DNA of 64,000 nucleotides, from assembly GCF_029961765.1 (NCBI RefSeq), contig NZ_CP124681.1, positions 3,844,001 to 3,908,000 of the forward strand. Reading direction: 5' to 3'. The stretch is from Nocardioides sp. QY071 (GTDB taxonomy: Bacteria; Actinomycetota; Actinomycetes; Propionibacteriales; Nocardioidaceae). Below the pieces are notes generated by a model, which was not told where the DNA came from, did not search any database, and saw nothing but the letters and a program-made list of their open reading frames with translations. Of this stretch, positions 30,556-39,795 are shown in pieces. Each line of letters begins with the position of its first letter. Positions within the stretch are counted from its first letter, which is position 1. Made by a program: the position numbers and the translations under genes.

Positions 30556-31791
30556 CTATGCCAGTCGCGCGGGCGGCCCCGCCATGGCGTCGAGCAGCCG
30601 CGCGATGCCCCGGGTCAGCGCGCACTCTCCGGACTCGACGAGCAGCCGGCCGGCGACCAGCGCCCGGTCGACGGCGGCCTGGTCGTCGGGCAGGAAGTGC
30701 ACGTCGAGGTGCGGGCCGAAGCCGGCGAGCATGGTCACCACGTCGGCCTCACGCCAGCCCAGGGTGGGACGCATCCTGTTGACGACGACACGCACCCGCG
30801 GGTCGGGGACGTGCTCGTGGAGCTCGGTGAGGGCGCGGGCCAGCCGGGCCAGGCCGACCGGGTCGGCGGAGCCGACGAGGACCACCTCGTCGGCGACCTC
30901 GACGGCCTCGCGGGTCAGCCCGTTGCGCTCGGGACGGGCGGTGGGCTCGCCGGCGTCGGGCTCGAGGCTGAAGCCGGTGTCGAGGACGACCTGGCCGTCC
31001 TGGCGGGCGCACTCGACGATCGCGGTCAGCGTGCCGGGCCGCAGCTCGGCCCAACGGTCGGGGCGCGGCAGCCCGGTCAGCACCCGCAGGTAGTCGGAGA
31101 GCCGGCGCTGCACGGTGACGAAGCGCTCGTCGAGGGTGCCGGCGCCGACCAGGCGCGCAGCCGAGAGGAGCCCGGACACCTCGTCGAGGACGCCCAGATG
31201 CTGGGCGACGGCACCGCCGTGGGGGTCGGCATCCACCAGCAGCGTGGTCAGCCCACGGCGGGCGAGCTCGCCGGCCAGACCGCTCGCCAAGGTGGTGCGA
31301 CCCGGCGCTCCCCCGGCGCCCCACACGGCGAGCACCCGGCCGGCAAGCCCGCCGGAGGGCCGGGACGCGGTGTCGGACGCGGTGTCGGACGCGGTGTCGG
31401 GTGCTGTGTCGTACGCCGGCACGGGGTGGGTCGGGTCGGCCGGCAGACCGGCGACCAGACCGGCCAGCTCGCCGACCCGATCGGCGGCCAGCACCGTGAC
31501 CACGCCGATCCGGGCGGCGCGGGGTCGGGCGAGGTCGAGGTCGGAGGCCACGCCGACCACCCGGACGCCGTGCTGGCGCAGGTCGTCGACCACGCCGTGG
31601 TCGAGCCCGGGCAGGTCCGCGGCCACCACCGCGACGTCGGCCTGGCCGGTGCGGGCGGCGGCCATCAGGTCGGGCACGTCGACGCAGCGCTTGAGCAGCA
31701 CGGTGGCGGGGTGCTCGTTGAGCGTGGTCAGCGCCCGCGACTCCCAGGCGGCGCCCGTCGAGACCAGCAGGACGACGCTCACGCCGGCCAT
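30556..31791 (-). CDS. CpaE/MinD-like P-loop ATPase
   Basis: 411 residues. The first ~125 residues form a receiver-like domain without a clear phospho-acceptor; a Ser/Asp/Thr/Ala repeat linker follows. The MinD/ParA-type ATPase domain starts around residue 150 with a deviant Walker A, GAGGAPGRTT; later LLVDADPHGG fits the Walker A' region. CpaE-like proteins position Flp/Tad pili or other polar machines. No other Tad genes (cpaF, tadB, tadC) are present, apart from the CpaB-like gene directly upstream (8 bp). The start is ATG 31791. Confidence 0.78.
   Translation of the reverse strand: MAGVSVVLLVSTGAAWESRALTTLNEHPATVLLKRCVDVPDLMAAARTGQADVAVVAADLPGLDHGVVDDLRQHGVRVVGVASDLDLARPRAARIGVVTVLAADRVGELAGLVAGLPADPTHPVPAYDTAPDTASDTASDTASRPSGGLAGRVLAVWGAGGAPGRTTLASGLAGELARRGLTTLLVDADPHGGAVAQHLGVLDEVSGLLSAARLVGAGTLDERFVTVQRRLSDYLRVLTGLPRPDRWAELRPGTLTAIVECARQDGQVVLDTGFSLEPDAGEPTARPERNGLTREAVEVADEVVLVGSADPVGLARLARALTELHEHVPDPRVRVVVNRMRPTLGWREADVVTMLAGFGPHLDVHFLPDDQAAVDRALVAGRLLVESGECALTRGIARLLDAMAGPPARLA
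31364..31411. repeat. Coding 12-bp tandem repeat in the CpaE-like gene
   Basis: Three exact copies of GACGCGGTGTCG (31364, 31376, 31388) plus a degenerate fourth encode the DTASDTASDTA linker between the two domains. Confidence 0.85.
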
Positions 31792-31798
31792 GCGGGCC

Positions 31799-32494
31799 TC
31801 ACGAACGCTGCAGGATCCGGATCACCGGGTCCTGCAGGGTGCTGAGGAGCAGCTCGAACTCCGCCGCCCGGTCGTCGTCGACGGCGACCACGAGCTGACG
31901 GGCGCCGGTGACGGCGAAGGTGTCGTCGTACGACGGCGCGGCGACGACCGTGACCCCGCTGAGCGCCGGCCCGTCGGCCTTGTCGTCGGCGTCCTTCGCG
32001 GCCGTGGGTGCGGCCACCGGGCCGGAGCCGTCGGTGAGCCACACGTCGACCACGGAGCCGGCCGCGACGTCCGGCGGCACGCGGTTGGGGTCGACCTCGA
32101 GCGGCACCCGCAGCACGGCCTCCTCGTCGGCCGCACCGACGGCCGAGCGGGCCAGCAGCTCGCCCTCGCCGACCGCGCGGACCAGGACCAGGTCGTCGGG
32201 GACCGGCTCGTCGGCCGTGAAGTAGCGCTCCAGCGTCGCGTCGTCGGCGAAGCGCACCCGTTGGACGACGAGGTCGGCGGCGGCGACCGGGGCGCCGGCA
32301 CCCCGCTCCCCCGACAGCGCCCACACCGTCACGGAGTCGTCGGCTGCCGCCAGGAGCCGCGCTCCGAGGACGACCGAGCCGGTCACGAGCAGCACGCCGA
32401 GCCACAGCCGGGGATCACGCCAGGCCGGCCGCGCCACGCGTTGCGCGGCCGGAGGGACAGGCGTGCCCACGGAACTCCCGAGATCCCGAGTCAC
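31799..32494 (-). CDS. SAF-domain, CpaB-like membrane protein
   Basis: 231 residues. One TM helix at about 29-51 (LWLGVLLVTGSVVLGARLLAA) is followed by an extracytoplasmic SAF-type domain (VVQRVRFADDATLERYF, then GELLARSAVG) and a C-terminal beta domain. This matches CpaB/RcpC, the Flp-pilus assembly protein of the periplasm. In actinobacteria such SAF proteins are often found with only a CpaE-like ATPase, as here, and then have no proven role. GTG at 32494, with CATGAT 6 nt upstream as a possible leaderless promoter. Confidence 0.75.
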   Translation of the reverse strand: MTRDLGSSVGTPVPPAAQRVARPAWRDPRLWLGVLLVTGSVVLGARLLAAADDSVTVWALSGERGAGAPVAAADLVVQRVRFADDATLERYFTADEPVPDDLVLVRAVGEGELLARSAVGAADEEAVLRVPLEVDPNRVPPDVAAGSVVDVWLTDGSGPVAAPTAAKDADDKADGPALSGVTVVAAPSYDDTFAVTGARQLVVAVDDDRAAEFELLLSTLQDPVIRILQRS

Positions 32495-32595
32495 CCGGTC
32501 ATCATGCAGGCCGAACCGGCCGGCGTCACCTGGCCGTCCACAGGTACGCCGTGTCCCGGGCTGCGGAGGTCGGGACCGGATGCGACGATGGGGCC

Positions 32596-32847
32596 ATGCC
32601 CGACCGTCCCGGCCAGCCCGGCAGCCCGCGCTTCCTGACGCTCGCCGACGTCGCCGAGGTGCTCAACACCTCGAGCGCGCAGGTGTACGCGCTGGTGCGC
32701 CGTGGCGAACTGCCCGCGATCAAGATCGGCGGGCGCGGCCAGTGGCGGGTGGAGGCGAGCCGGCTCGAGGACTACATCGCCCAGCAGTACCGCCACACCG
32801 AGCAGTACGTCGCCGAGCACCCCTTCGTGGAGTCCGAGGTCGACTGA
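32596..32847 (+). CDS. Helix-turn-helix DNA-binding protein, excisionase/BldC-like
   Basis: 83 residues, one winged-helix MerR/excisionase (HTH_17) domain: FLTLADVAEVLNTSSAQVYALVRRGELPAIKIG, then a wing with GQWRVEASRLEDYI. It has no ligand-binding domain. BldC-type proteins are small DNA-binding regulators of actinobacterial development; phage excisionases share the fold, but no integrase or phage gene is near. It lies between the divergent CpaB-like gene and the convergent htrA. The ATG at 32596 is preceded by GACGAT and a 6-nt gap. Confidence 0.8.
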   Translation: MPDRPGQPGSPRFLTLADVAEVLNTSSAQVYALVRRGELPAIKIGGRGQWRVEASRLEDYIAQQYRHTEQYVAEHPFVESEVD

Positions 32848-32854
32848 GCCTCCG

Positions 32855-34243
32855 CTATCCCACCTCGCCGTCGAGGGTGACCTCGACCTTCTTCTCGTTC
32901 GAGCCACGGGTGATGGTGAACTCGATGGTCTGACCGGGCTGGTAGGTCCGGATCGCGACGATCAGCGCGGTGCCGTCGGCGACCCGGCTGCCGTTGACAT
33001 GGGTGATCACGTCGCCGCGGCGCAGGCCGGCCTTCTCGGCCGGGCTGTCGGCGATGATCTCGTCGAGCTCGGCGCCGTCGCCGGTCGGCGGGCCGCCGGT
33101 CTTCACCTTGGCGCCGATCACGGGGTACTGCGCCTTGCCGGTCTTGAGGATCTGGTCGGCCGTGACCCGGACCTGCTCGACGGGGATCGCGAAGCCGACG
33201 CCGATGTTGCCGGCCTCGGAGTCGACGGAGCCGCCGCCGGCGGTGGCGATGGCGGAGTTGACGCCGATCACCTCGCCCTTCTGGTTGACCAGCGGGCCGC
33301 CGGAGTTGCCCGGGTTGATCGCGGCGTCGGTCTGGATCGCGTCGATCCAGGAGGAGTCCTCGGCGGTGGAGCCGGTGGTGACCGGCCGGTGGAGATAGCT
33401 GACGATGCCGGAGGTGACCGTGTCGGGAAGGCTCAGCGGCGAGCCGATCGCCACGACCGGCTCACCGACCTGCAGCTTGGCGGCGAAGCCGAGCTTGGCG
33501 GGCGTGAGGTTGTCGTGCTTCTTGACGTACAGCACGGCGAGGTCGTAGATCGGGCTGCGGCCGACCACCTCGGCGTCGTAGCGGTTGCGGTCGTGGTCGA
33601 CCACGACGATCGGGCCGTTGTCCTTGGCCGCCTCGGCGACGACGTGGTTGTTGGTGACGATGTGGCCGTCGCCGTCCATCACCCAGCCGGAGCCGGTCGC
33701 GCCGGCGGCCTCGCCGCCGTACTCGGCGATGATCTGGACGGTGCTGGGGAGCACGGCCTGGGCGACGTCGGCGACCGAGCCGGGCGCGGCCAGCGGCGGG
33801 TCCTTCTCGAGGTCGACCCCCGCGAGGCCGTCGCCGGAGAAGCCGGGACCGCTCGGGGAGTCGTCGGAGAGCTTGTCGTAGGCGAGCGCACCGAGCAGGC
33901 CCCCGCCGAGGCCGACGACGAGCGCGATCGCGGCCACGACCGGGATCACCCAGCCGGCGACCCTTCCGCCGCTGCGCTCGGCGGTCGGGACGGGCATCCG
34001 CACGGTCAGGTCGGGGGCCGGCGGGGGCGGCAGCAGGGAGGGGGCCAGGCCCGGCAGCGGGGTGGTCGGCTCGGGGGCCGCGTCGGGCAGCGGGGCGACG
34101 CTGGGCGACGGCGGTGCCCACTGGGCGTGCGTGGGCTCGGGAGCCGGCTCGGCGGCGGGCTCCGGGGTGGTCTCGGACGACGGCACGTCGAGCGGCGCAA
34201 GCGGCTCGGTGGGCTCGTGGTCGGGGTCGTGCGCGTCGGTCAC
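32855..34243 (-). CDS. htrA: HtrA/DegP-like membrane-anchored serine protease with PDZ domain
   Basis: 462 residues: a long acidic, Pro-rich cytoplasmic region (1-90), one TM helix (about 95-120), a trypsin-like protease with His in VTNNHVV, Asp in YDLAVLYV and Ser in NPGNSGGPLV, then a C-terminal PDZ domain (RRGDVITHVNGSRV). It degrades or refolds damaged exported proteins. Position downstream of sigE and rseA matches Mycobacterium (Rv1221-Rv1222-Rv1223), so it is probably in the SigE envelope-stress regulon. GTG 34243, chosen over an upstream in-frame extension; CATGAT lies 6 nt before it. Confidence 0.9.
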   Translation of the reverse strand: MTDAHDPDHEPTEPLAPLDVPSSETTPEPAAEPAPEPTHAQWAPPSPSVAPLPDAAPEPTTPLPGLAPSLLPPPPAPDLTVRMPVPTAERSGGRVAGWVIPVVAAIALVVGLGGGLLGALAYDKLSDDSPSGPGFSGDGLAGVDLEKDPPLAAPGSVADVAQAVLPSTVQIIAEYGGEAAGATGSGWVMDGDGHIVTNNHVVAEAAKDNGPIVVVDHDRNRYDAEVVGRSPIYDLAVLYVKKHDNLTPAKLGFAAKLQVGEPVVAIGSPLSLPDTVTSGIVSYLHRPVTTGSTAEDSSWIDAIQTDAAINPGNSGGPLVNQKGEVIGVNSAIATAGGGSVDSEAGNIGVGFAIPVEQVRVTADQILKTGKAQYPVIGAKVKTGGPPTGDGAELDEIIADSPAEKAGLRRGDVITHVNGSRVADGTALIVAIRTYQPGQTIEFTITRGSNEKKVEVTLDGEVG

Positions 34244-34307
34244 GGGACCATCATGTCCGATCGACCCACACCGGGCCGATGCAGGCACATGCAGGGACGC
34301 AGACCGG

Positions 34308-34799
34308 TCAGGGCAGCATCCGGCGCAGCGGCACGGGGACGAACGGACTGCGCACCGGCGTCCGGGCGGTCCCCGTCCCGGACCCGCTCCCGGTCGAGGG
34401 GACGGCCGTGTCGATCTGCGTGGCCGGGGGGCGGCGGTCGGCGGGCGGGGTGGACCCGGGTGCGAAGCCCAGCGCCAGCACCCCGAGCATCGCGGCGCCG
34501 ATGGCGCTGCCGCCGATCATCACCGCGCCCGTCGTACGACGGTGCGGGGCGTGCTGCTCGGCGTCCAGGAGGGCGTCACAGGGCGGCATGCTGAGCAGGG
34601 AGCCCTTGAGGTCGGAGGGGGCGCCGCGCTCGGCGCCGCCGCACAGCCCGGCGAGCCGGGTCTTGACCCAGCCCTCCCGCTCCACGAGGTCGCGGCACGC
34701 GTGACAGGCGTAGACGTGGGCCCACGCCTCCTCGGTGTCCCGAGCGGAGAGCTGCCCGTCGAGGAGCGCGCTCACCCGGTTGCCGAGGTGGCCGATCAC
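34308..34799 (-). CDS. rseA: Zinc-binding anti-sigma factor of SigE (RseA-like)
   Basis: 163 residues. The N-terminal anti-sigma domain holds the ZAS zinc motif H28-x3-C32-x2-C35. One hydrophobic helix lies at about 90-112 and a Pro/Ser/Thr-rich tail follows. It should hold the ECF sigma factor inactive until stress relieves binding. Its GTG overlaps the sigE stop (GTGA), the usual coupling of sigma and anti-sigma that keeps their amounts matched. Mycobacterial RseA has the same zinc motif and position; the TM helix here is more evident. Confidence 0.85.
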   Translation of the reverse strand: MIGHLGNRVSALLDGQLSARDTEEAWAHVYACHACRDLVEREGWVKTRLAGLCGGAERGAPSDLKGSLLSMPPCDALLDAEQHAPHRRTTGAVMIGGSAIGAAMLGVLALGFAPGSTPPADRRPPATQIDTAVPSTGSGSGTGTARTPVRSPFVPVPLRRMLP

Positions 34800-35410
34800 G
34801 TCGCGACTCCCCCGCCGACGGCGAGCGGCGCGGGCCCGGCGTACCGGGTCCGGCCGGCCGCGGGGGCACGGTGCGCCAGCGCGGAGCGCAGCAGCGCGCG
34901 GCCGCGGTGGATCCGCGAGCGCACGGTGCCGAGCTTGGCACCGAGGATCTCGGCGATCTCCTCGTAGCTGAGCCCCTCGATGTCGCACAGCACGACGGCG
35001 GCGCGGAAGTCCGGGGGCAGGGAGGCGAGCGCGGCGGCGACGTCCTCGTCGAAGGTCTGGTCGGCGTACGCCAGGTCCGGGGCCGGCGAGGCGCTCGCGA
35101 GCCGGGCCGCGCGCTCGTCCGACAGCGCGTCGAAGCGGATCCGCTGCTTGCGGCGGGCCTGGTCGAGGAACAGGTTGGTGGTGATCCGGTGCAGCCAGCC
35201 CTCGAAGGTGCCGGGGGTGTAGGTGTGCAGCGAGCGGAAGACGCGAACGAAGACCTCCTGGGTGAGGTCCTCGGCGTCGTGACGGTTGCCGGTCAGCCGC
35301 AGGGCGAGCCGGTAGACACGGTCGGAGTGCTCCTCGACGATCGTCCCCCAGTCCAGGTCGGACTGCCCCTGCCCGGTGGGCTGAGGGTGGGGATCGACGG
35401 GCTCCTTCAT
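34796..35410 (-). CDS. sigE: ECF RNA polymerase sigma factor, SigE-type
   Basis: 204 residues. Region 2 ([24 protein letters not shown]...[20 protein letters not shown]) and region 4 ([44 protein letters not shown]) are complete. It directs RNA polymerase to envelope-stress promoters. The start at ATG 35410 has a good purine-rich RBS (GGAAGAAGG, 5-nt gap); an ATG at 35446 would add 12 residues but has no RBS. Gene order methyltransferase < > sigE-rseA-htrA is the same as in Mycobacterium tuberculosis. Confidence 0.92.
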   Translation of the reverse strand: MKEPVDPHPQPTGQGQSDLDWGTIVEEHSDRVYRLALRLTGNRHDAEDLTQEVFVRVFRSLHTYTPGTFEGWLHRITTNLFLDQARRKQRIRFDALSDERAARLASASPAPDLAYADQTFDEDVAAALASLPPDFRAAVVLCDIEGLSYEEIAEILGAKLGTVRSRIHRGRALLRSALAHRAPAAGRTRYAGPAPLAVGGGVAT

Positions 35411-35466
35411 CGTGGCCTTCTTCCGCTGGATCAGTGCCAACTGCATAGGGGTGGTCTGGCTCCTCT

Positions 35467-35494
35467 CACCGTAGGGGGCGGAACTGAGCGTTCC
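35467..35494 (-). promoter_or_regulatory. Candidate ECF-type promoter upstream of sigE
   Basis: On the minus strand GGAAC (35494-35490) is followed after 19 nt by GGTG (35470-35467), roughly like the GGAAC...GTT pattern of SigE-dependent promoters, so autoregulation is possible. GGAAC is also one arm of a GGAAC-TGAGC-GTTCC palindrome, which lowers the certainty. Confidence 0.3.
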
Positions 35495-35593
35495 CTGTGA
35501 ACTCCCCGTCATTTGGCCACAACGATCGGCGTCGAGCGGGTGTTCCCGGCGACGGTCCACGGTCCCGGGCCCTCCCCACATTAGGGTGAGCCC

Positions 35594-36250
35594 GTGGCCC
35601 CGACACCGATCAACGCTGCCAGCTGGACCTTCGCCGACGCCTACGTCGGGGAGGACGACGTCCTCACCGCGGCGCGCACGCGTGCCGAGGAGGTCGGAGT
35701 GACCCCGATCGGCTCCGGCACCGGCGCGACCCTGCGCTTCCTCGCCGCGGCCCTCGAGGCGCGTGCCGTGGTCGAGATCGGCACCGGCACCGGCGTCTCC
35801 GGCGTCTGGCTGCTGCGAGGCATGCGTCCCGACGGCGTGCTCACGACCGTCGATGTCGAGGCCGAGCACCAGCGGCTGGCCAAGGAGTCCTTCAAGGAGG
35901 CCGGCGTCGCGCCGCAGCGGGTCCGCACCATCGCCGGCTCCGCGCTCGACGTACTGCCCCGGTTGACCGACGGCCACTACGACATCGTGTTCGCCGACGG
36001 CGACAAGCGGGAGTACGGCGCCTACCTGTCCGAGGCGCTGCGCCTGCTCCGCCCCGGCGGCGTGGTCGCGTTCGACAACGCGCTGTGGCACGACCGGGTC
36101 GCTGACCCGGCCCAGCGCGACGACGAGACCGTCGCGATCCGCGAGCTCGTGCAGCAGGTCGCCGCGACCGACGGCCTGGTCCCCGCGCTGCTGCCCGTCG
36201 GCGACGGGCTGCTGGTCGCCAAGAAGGAGTGGGTCCCCGAGGCGGACTGA
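35594..36250 (+). CDS. O-methyltransferase (class I, CCoAMT-like)
   Basis: 218 residues, in the metal-dependent small O-methyltransferase family. SAM motif I is [16 protein letters not shown] (about 57-72), with [11 protein letters not shown] for the ribose-binding acid and [13 protein letters not shown] for the metal/catalytic region. The same gene is divergent from sigE in mycobacteria (Rv1220c). The acceptor is unknown. Leaderless start: TAGGGT at 35582-35587, 6 nt, then GTG at 35594. Confidence 0.87.
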   Translation: MAPTPINAASWTFADAYVGEDDVLTAARTRAEEVGVTPIGSGTGATLRFLAAALEARAVVEIGTGTGVSGVWLLRGMRPDGVLTTVDVEAEHQRLAKESFKEAGVAPQRVRTIAGSALDVLPRLTDGHYDIVFADGDKREYGAYLSEALRLLRPGGVVAFDNALWHDRVADPAQRDDETVAIRELVQQVAATDGLVPALLPVGDGLLVAKKEWVPEAD

Positions 36251-36309
36251 GGGTGGTAGGAAGGGGGTGAGCCTCGGCCCCCGAGCCGGCCGGGAGAAAC
36301 GAGTGCGAC

Positions 36310-37272
36310 ATGACCAGCACCGAGACCACCGCGCCCCACCACCTCCTCGAGCAGCTCGAGCCCGTCGTGGCGGCCAACCTCGACCGGCACCTCACGATCG
36401 CGCAGGAGTGGCACCCGCACGACTACATCCCGTGGAGCCGCGGTCGTGACTTCGCGATGCTCGGCGGCGAGGACTACTCCCCCGAGCAGTCCGAGCTCTC
36501 GGAGGTCGCCAAGGCGGCGATGTTCACCAACCTGCTGACCGAGGACAACCTGCCGTCGTACCACCGCGAGATCGCCACCCGCTTCGGCCGGGACGGCGCC
36601 TGGGGCACCTGGGTCGGGCGGTGGACCGCGGAGGAGAACCGGCACGGCATCGCCCTGCGCGACTACCTCGTCGTGACCCGCGGCGTGGACCCGGTCGAGC
36701 TCGAGCGGGCGCGGATGGACTACATGACCACCGGCTACGACTCGGGCGACAAGACCGCGCTCGAGGCGGTCGTCTACGTGTCGTTCCAGGAGCTCGCCAC
36801 CCGGGTCTCGCACCGCAACACGGGCAAGGCGACGGGGGACCCGATCGCGGACGGCCTGCTCGCGCGGATCGCCAAGGACGAGAACCTGCACATGATCTTC
36901 TACCGCAACATCGTCGCGGCGGCGCTCGAGATCGCCCCGGACGCGACCATGCGCGCGATCGCCGACGAGGTGATCGGCTTCGAGATGCCCGGCGCGACCA
37001 TGGCCGGGTTCCGCCGCAGCTCGATGATCATCGCCAAGGCGGGCATCTACGACCTGCGCCTGCACCACGACGAGGTGATCATGCCGGTCCTGCGCCACTG
37101 GGACGTCTTCTCCCGCACCGGCCTCGGCCCTGTCGGTGAGCAGGCTCGCGAGGAGCTGGGCGCCTTCCTCGCGGCGCTCGACCAGCAGGCGACCGCCTTC
37201 GTCGACCGGCGTGCCGAGCAGCGCGCCCGGCATGCTGCCGGCTCCGGGGAGCCGCAGGTCATCGTGTCCTGA
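36310..37272 (+). CDS. Acyl-ACP desaturase, DesA family (di-iron)
   Basis: 320 residues, the plant stearoyl-ACP desaturase fold. The two di-iron motifs are EENRHG (ExxH, about 111-116) and DENLHM (about 196-201), with an upstream Glu in [10 protein letters not shown]. It introduces a double bond into acyl chains on ACP using O2 and electrons from a ferredoxin; the FdxC-type ferredoxin at 53.8 kb is one possible donor. Mycobacterial DesA1/DesA2 are the nearest familiar relatives. The RBS is weak (GGGAGAAACGAG region). It is 59 bp after the methyltransferase, perhaps in the same transcript. Confidence 0.9.
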   Translation: MTSTETTAPHHLLEQLEPVVAANLDRHLTIAQEWHPHDYIPWSRGRDFAMLGGEDYSPEQSELSEVAKAAMFTNLLTEDNLPSYHREIATRFGRDGAWGTWVGRWTAEENRHGIALRDYLVVTRGVDPVELERARMDYMTTGYDSGDKTALEAVVYVSFQELATRVSHRNTGKATGDPIADGLLARIAKDENLHMIFYRNIVAAALEIAPDATMRAIADEVIGFEMPGATMAGFRRSSMIIAKAGIYDLRLHHDEVIMPVLRHWDVFSRTGLGPVGEQAREELGAFLAALDQQATAFVDRRAEQRARHAAGSGEPQVIVS

Positions 37273-37276
37273 GCGC

Positions 37277-38854
37277 TCAGGCGCCGATCCCCGCCACCGG
37301 GTCGGCCGAGCCGAGCCACGACAGCAGCAGCCGGGAGCCGAAGCCCGAGGGACCGACGGTCCACTCGTGCCACTCCTTCTCCACGTCGCCGACCGAGGCG
37401 ATGTCGAGGTGCGCCCACGGGACGTCGCCGACGAAGGGCTGGAGGAACAGCGCGGCCGTGATGGCGCCGGGACCGCCGGGGTCGTTGGCGGCGTCGGCGA
37501 CCTTGGAGGCCAGCTTGTCCTCGTAGCCGCGGTAGAGCGGGAAGCGCCACAGCGGCTCCCCCGCCCGGGCGCCGGCCGTGTCGAGCGCGGCGGCGAGGGC
37601 GTCGTCGTTGGCGAACAGGCCACCGACCTGCTGGCCGAGCGCGACCTTGACCGCACCGGTGAGCGTGGCGACGTCGACGACGACGGCGGGATCGAGCTCG
37701 GAGACGGCGTACGCGAGGGCGTCCCCGAGGACCAGTCGGCCCTCGGCGTCGGTGTTGCCGACCTCGGTGGTGCGCCCGCCGCGGTGGGTGATCACGTCGC
37801 CGGGGCGCAGCGCGCTGCCGGAGATGGCGTTCTCGGCGGCCGCGACGAGGCCGATGACGCGGACCGGGCAGTCGACGTCGGCGAGCGCGGCCATGGTCGC
37901 CAGGACCACGGCGCCGCCGGTCATGTCGCGCTTCATCGAGCCCATCGAGGCGGCGGGCTTGATGGACAGGCCGCCGGTGTCGAAGGTGATGCCCTTGCCG
38001 ACGAGGACGACGACGGGAAGCTTCTTCGCGGCGCGGGCAGAGACACCGGCCGGGGTGTAGTCGAGGCGGATCAGGCGCGGGGGCGTCGCGGAGGCCGCGC
38101 CGACGGCGAGGATGCCGCCGAAGCCGTCGCGGGCGAGGTCGTCCTCGTCCCAGATGCGTACGTCGAGCCGGCTCGCCGCGGCGATCTCCTCGGCCTGGGT
38201 GGCCAGCCAGGCCGGGTTCTTCAGGTTGGACGGCACGGTCGCCAGCAGCCGGGAGCGCCAGCCGGCGCCACCGAGGGCGACCGCGCGCTCCAGGGCAGAG
38301 CGGTCGGTGCCGGCGGCGGACAGCACCACCCGTCGTACGGGGTGGTGCTCGGGGCCGGTCGAGCGCCAGTGGAAGACGAAGGAGCCGAGCATGGTGCCGG
38401 CCACGAACGCCTCGAGCGCGATCGGGTCGTCGGGCGAGGTGTCCTCGGCGACGGCCGGGATCGAGGTGACGACGGCGGCGCGATCGCGGGCTGCCTTGGC
38501 CATCGCGGCGCCGGCGCGGCGTAGGTCGATCGGGCGCGCGGCACCCACGCCGACGAGGAGGACCGCGCGCAGGGCCGGGTTGGTCGGCGTACCGTCCGGC
38601 ACGGGCACGACCGCGACCTCGGCACTCGCGCCGGTCAGGCCGTGGACCTCGGCGATGCCGACCAGGTCCAGGCCGAGCTCGTCGGCGAGCTCCGCGGCCC
38701 CCGGGCCGAGCAGCAGGCCCCCGTCGTCACCCGGCAACACCGGGAGCGCGACGACGTCGACACCCTTGATGGCGCCGGGGAGCAGCTCGCTCGCAGCGAA
38801 CTCGGGAGGTGAGACCTGACCCGGCAGGACCGGGCGTGCGTCAGCCGATGACAT
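37277..38854 (-). CDS. pepA: Leucyl aminopeptidase, M17 family
   Basis: 525 residues. The C-terminal catalytic domain has VGKGITFDTGG (metal-binding Lys/Asp) and NTDAEGRL (signature with Asp/Glu metal ligands). The N-terminal domain (to about 185) is the macro-domain-like part. It removes N-terminal residues, leucine preferred, as a hexamer with two metals in the cytoplasm. The ATG at 38854 lies 14 bp inside the DUF3117 gene, so the two overlap and are probably co-expressed, although the DUF3117 protein is much shorter than usual operon partners. Confidence 0.92.
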   Translation of the reverse strand: MSSADARPVLPGQVSPPEFAASELLPGAIKGVDVVALPVLPGDDGGLLLGPGAAELADELGLDLVGIAEVHGLTGASAEVAVVPVPDGTPTNPALRAVLLVGVGAARPIDLRRAGAAMAKAARDRAAVVTSIPAVAEDTSPDDPIALEAFVAGTMLGSFVFHWRSTGPEHHPVRRVVLSAAGTDRSALERAVALGGAGWRSRLLATVPSNLKNPAWLATQAEEIAAASRLDVRIWDEDDLARDGFGGILAVGAASATPPRLIRLDYTPAGVSARAAKKLPVVVLVGKGITFDTGGLSIKPAASMGSMKRDMTGGAVVLATMAALADVDCPVRVIGLVAAAENAISGSALRPGDVITHRGGRTTEVGNTDAEGRLVLGDALAYAVSELDPAVVVDVATLTGAVKVALGQQVGGLFANDDALAAALDTAGARAGEPLWRFPLYRGYEDKLASKVADAANDPGGPGAITAALFLQPFVGDVPWAHLDIASVGDVEKEWHEWTVGPSGFGSRLLLSWLGSADPVAGIGA

Positions 38855-39008
38855 TCTGGAGCGCGTCGCCGAGCGCGGCAGCCTCCTCGGCGTTGAGCTC
38901 GACCACGAGCCGGCCACCACCTTCGAGCGGGACGCGCATCACGATGCCGCGACCCTCCTTGGTGACCTCGAGCGGACCGTCGCCGGTCCGAGGCTTCATC
39001 GCCGCCAT
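38841..39008 (-). CDS. DUF3117 family small protein
   Basis: 55 residues, starting MAAMKPRTGDGPLEVTKEG and ending in an ALGDALQNVIG helix. It is nearly invariant across actinobacteria (Rv1211 in M. tuberculosis), with no known function. The ATG at 39008 has a GAGGGG RBS; longer frames upstream lack conservation. Found close to dapE, LOG and a DivIVA-type gene, as here, it belongs to a conserved neighbourhood. Confidence 0.88.
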   Translation of the reverse strand: MAAMKPRTGDGPLEVTKEGRGIVMRVPLEGGGRLVVELNAEEAAALGDALQNVIG

Positions 39009-39122
39009 GCGGCACCCCTCTTCCACTACCTCTGCGAGCCGCCGGAGCCCTGTGCCACCGACTGTGCGCAGGATCATTATTCCCCATGCCCCACCAGCCG
39101 CGCAGTCGAGGCACGCGAGTCG

Positions 39123-39788
39123 TCAGGCGTCAGCGGCCAGCACGGCGTCCACGAAGTCGATGACGCTGTCGCGCTCGTCGCCGTCGAAGCGCGCCATCGC
39201 GCGGCCGATCGGGTCCTCGACACGACCGGACGGAAGTGCCACCACCGGCACGCCGTCGGACCCGCTGCGGGTCGACCAGGCGGCACCGGCCACGGACCGG
39301 ACCAGGACCTCGCCCAGGTAAGCGCCGGCCGCCCAGACGTCGGCCTGGTCGGCCGCCGCGCCGTGCCCGGGGCGGCGCGCCCACTGGTCGAGCGAGGACT
39401 CGACCTGGTCGACGCTCTCGGCGGAGAAGTCGAGGATGTCGCTGCCGGCCGGGTGATCGGCGGCCCACTTCTCCGCGACGACGCGGACCAGGGTCGCCGG
39501 AGCCGGCGCGCTGTCCGGTACGACGGCCGGACGCTCCCCCTCCATCTCGCGCGCCAGGCGGGTGAGCAGAGCGTCGACCTCGGACATCCGGTAGCCGCGC
39601 AGCGCGAGCGAGAAGCGCACTCGGCGCAGGTCGTCGGCCCGGACGGGACGGGCCGCGGGCACGAGCGCGTCGGGCCGGTCGTCGTACGCGGGCGTCATCG
39701 GCTCGCCCCGGCCGGAGGCGAGCAGGGCGACGCCGCCCATCGCGAGCACGATGAGGACGGCGAACACCCACATCATCGGGTGGGACAT
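39123..39788 (-). CDS. Membrane-anchored DivIVA-domain protein
   Basis: 221 residues. An N-terminal TM helix (about 5-25) is followed by a short DivIVA-type domain (VRFSLALRGYRMSEVDALLTRL, about 57-78) and a ~120-residue soluble part that has no clear family. DivIVA domains bind curved membrane and organise division and polar growth. The order after dapE and LOG matches Mycobacterium (Rv1209). Its ATG is 7 bp from the LOG stop, so the operon runs dapE-LOG-this gene. Confidence 0.78.
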   Translation of the reverse strand: MSHPMMWVFAVLIVLAMGGVALLASGRGEPMTPAYDDRPDALVPAARPVRADDLRRVRFSLALRGYRMSEVDALLTRLAREMEGERPAVVPDSAPAPATLVRVVAEKWAADHPAGSDILDFSAESVDQVESSLDQWARRPGHGAAADQADVWAAGAYLGEVLVRSVAGAAWSTRSGSDGVPVVALPSGRVEDPIGRAMARFDGDERDSVIDFVDAVLAADA

Positions 39789-39795
39789 CAGCGCC

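Noticed and set aside
32596..32847. Phage excisionase
   Set aside because: No integrase, attachment site or phage gene is near; a BldC-like chromosomal regulator is more likely.
35410..36091. Longer sigE reading frame extending upstream on the minus strand
   Set aside because: The extension runs through the divergent methyltransferase gene and has shadow composition; sigma region 2 starts shortly after 35410.
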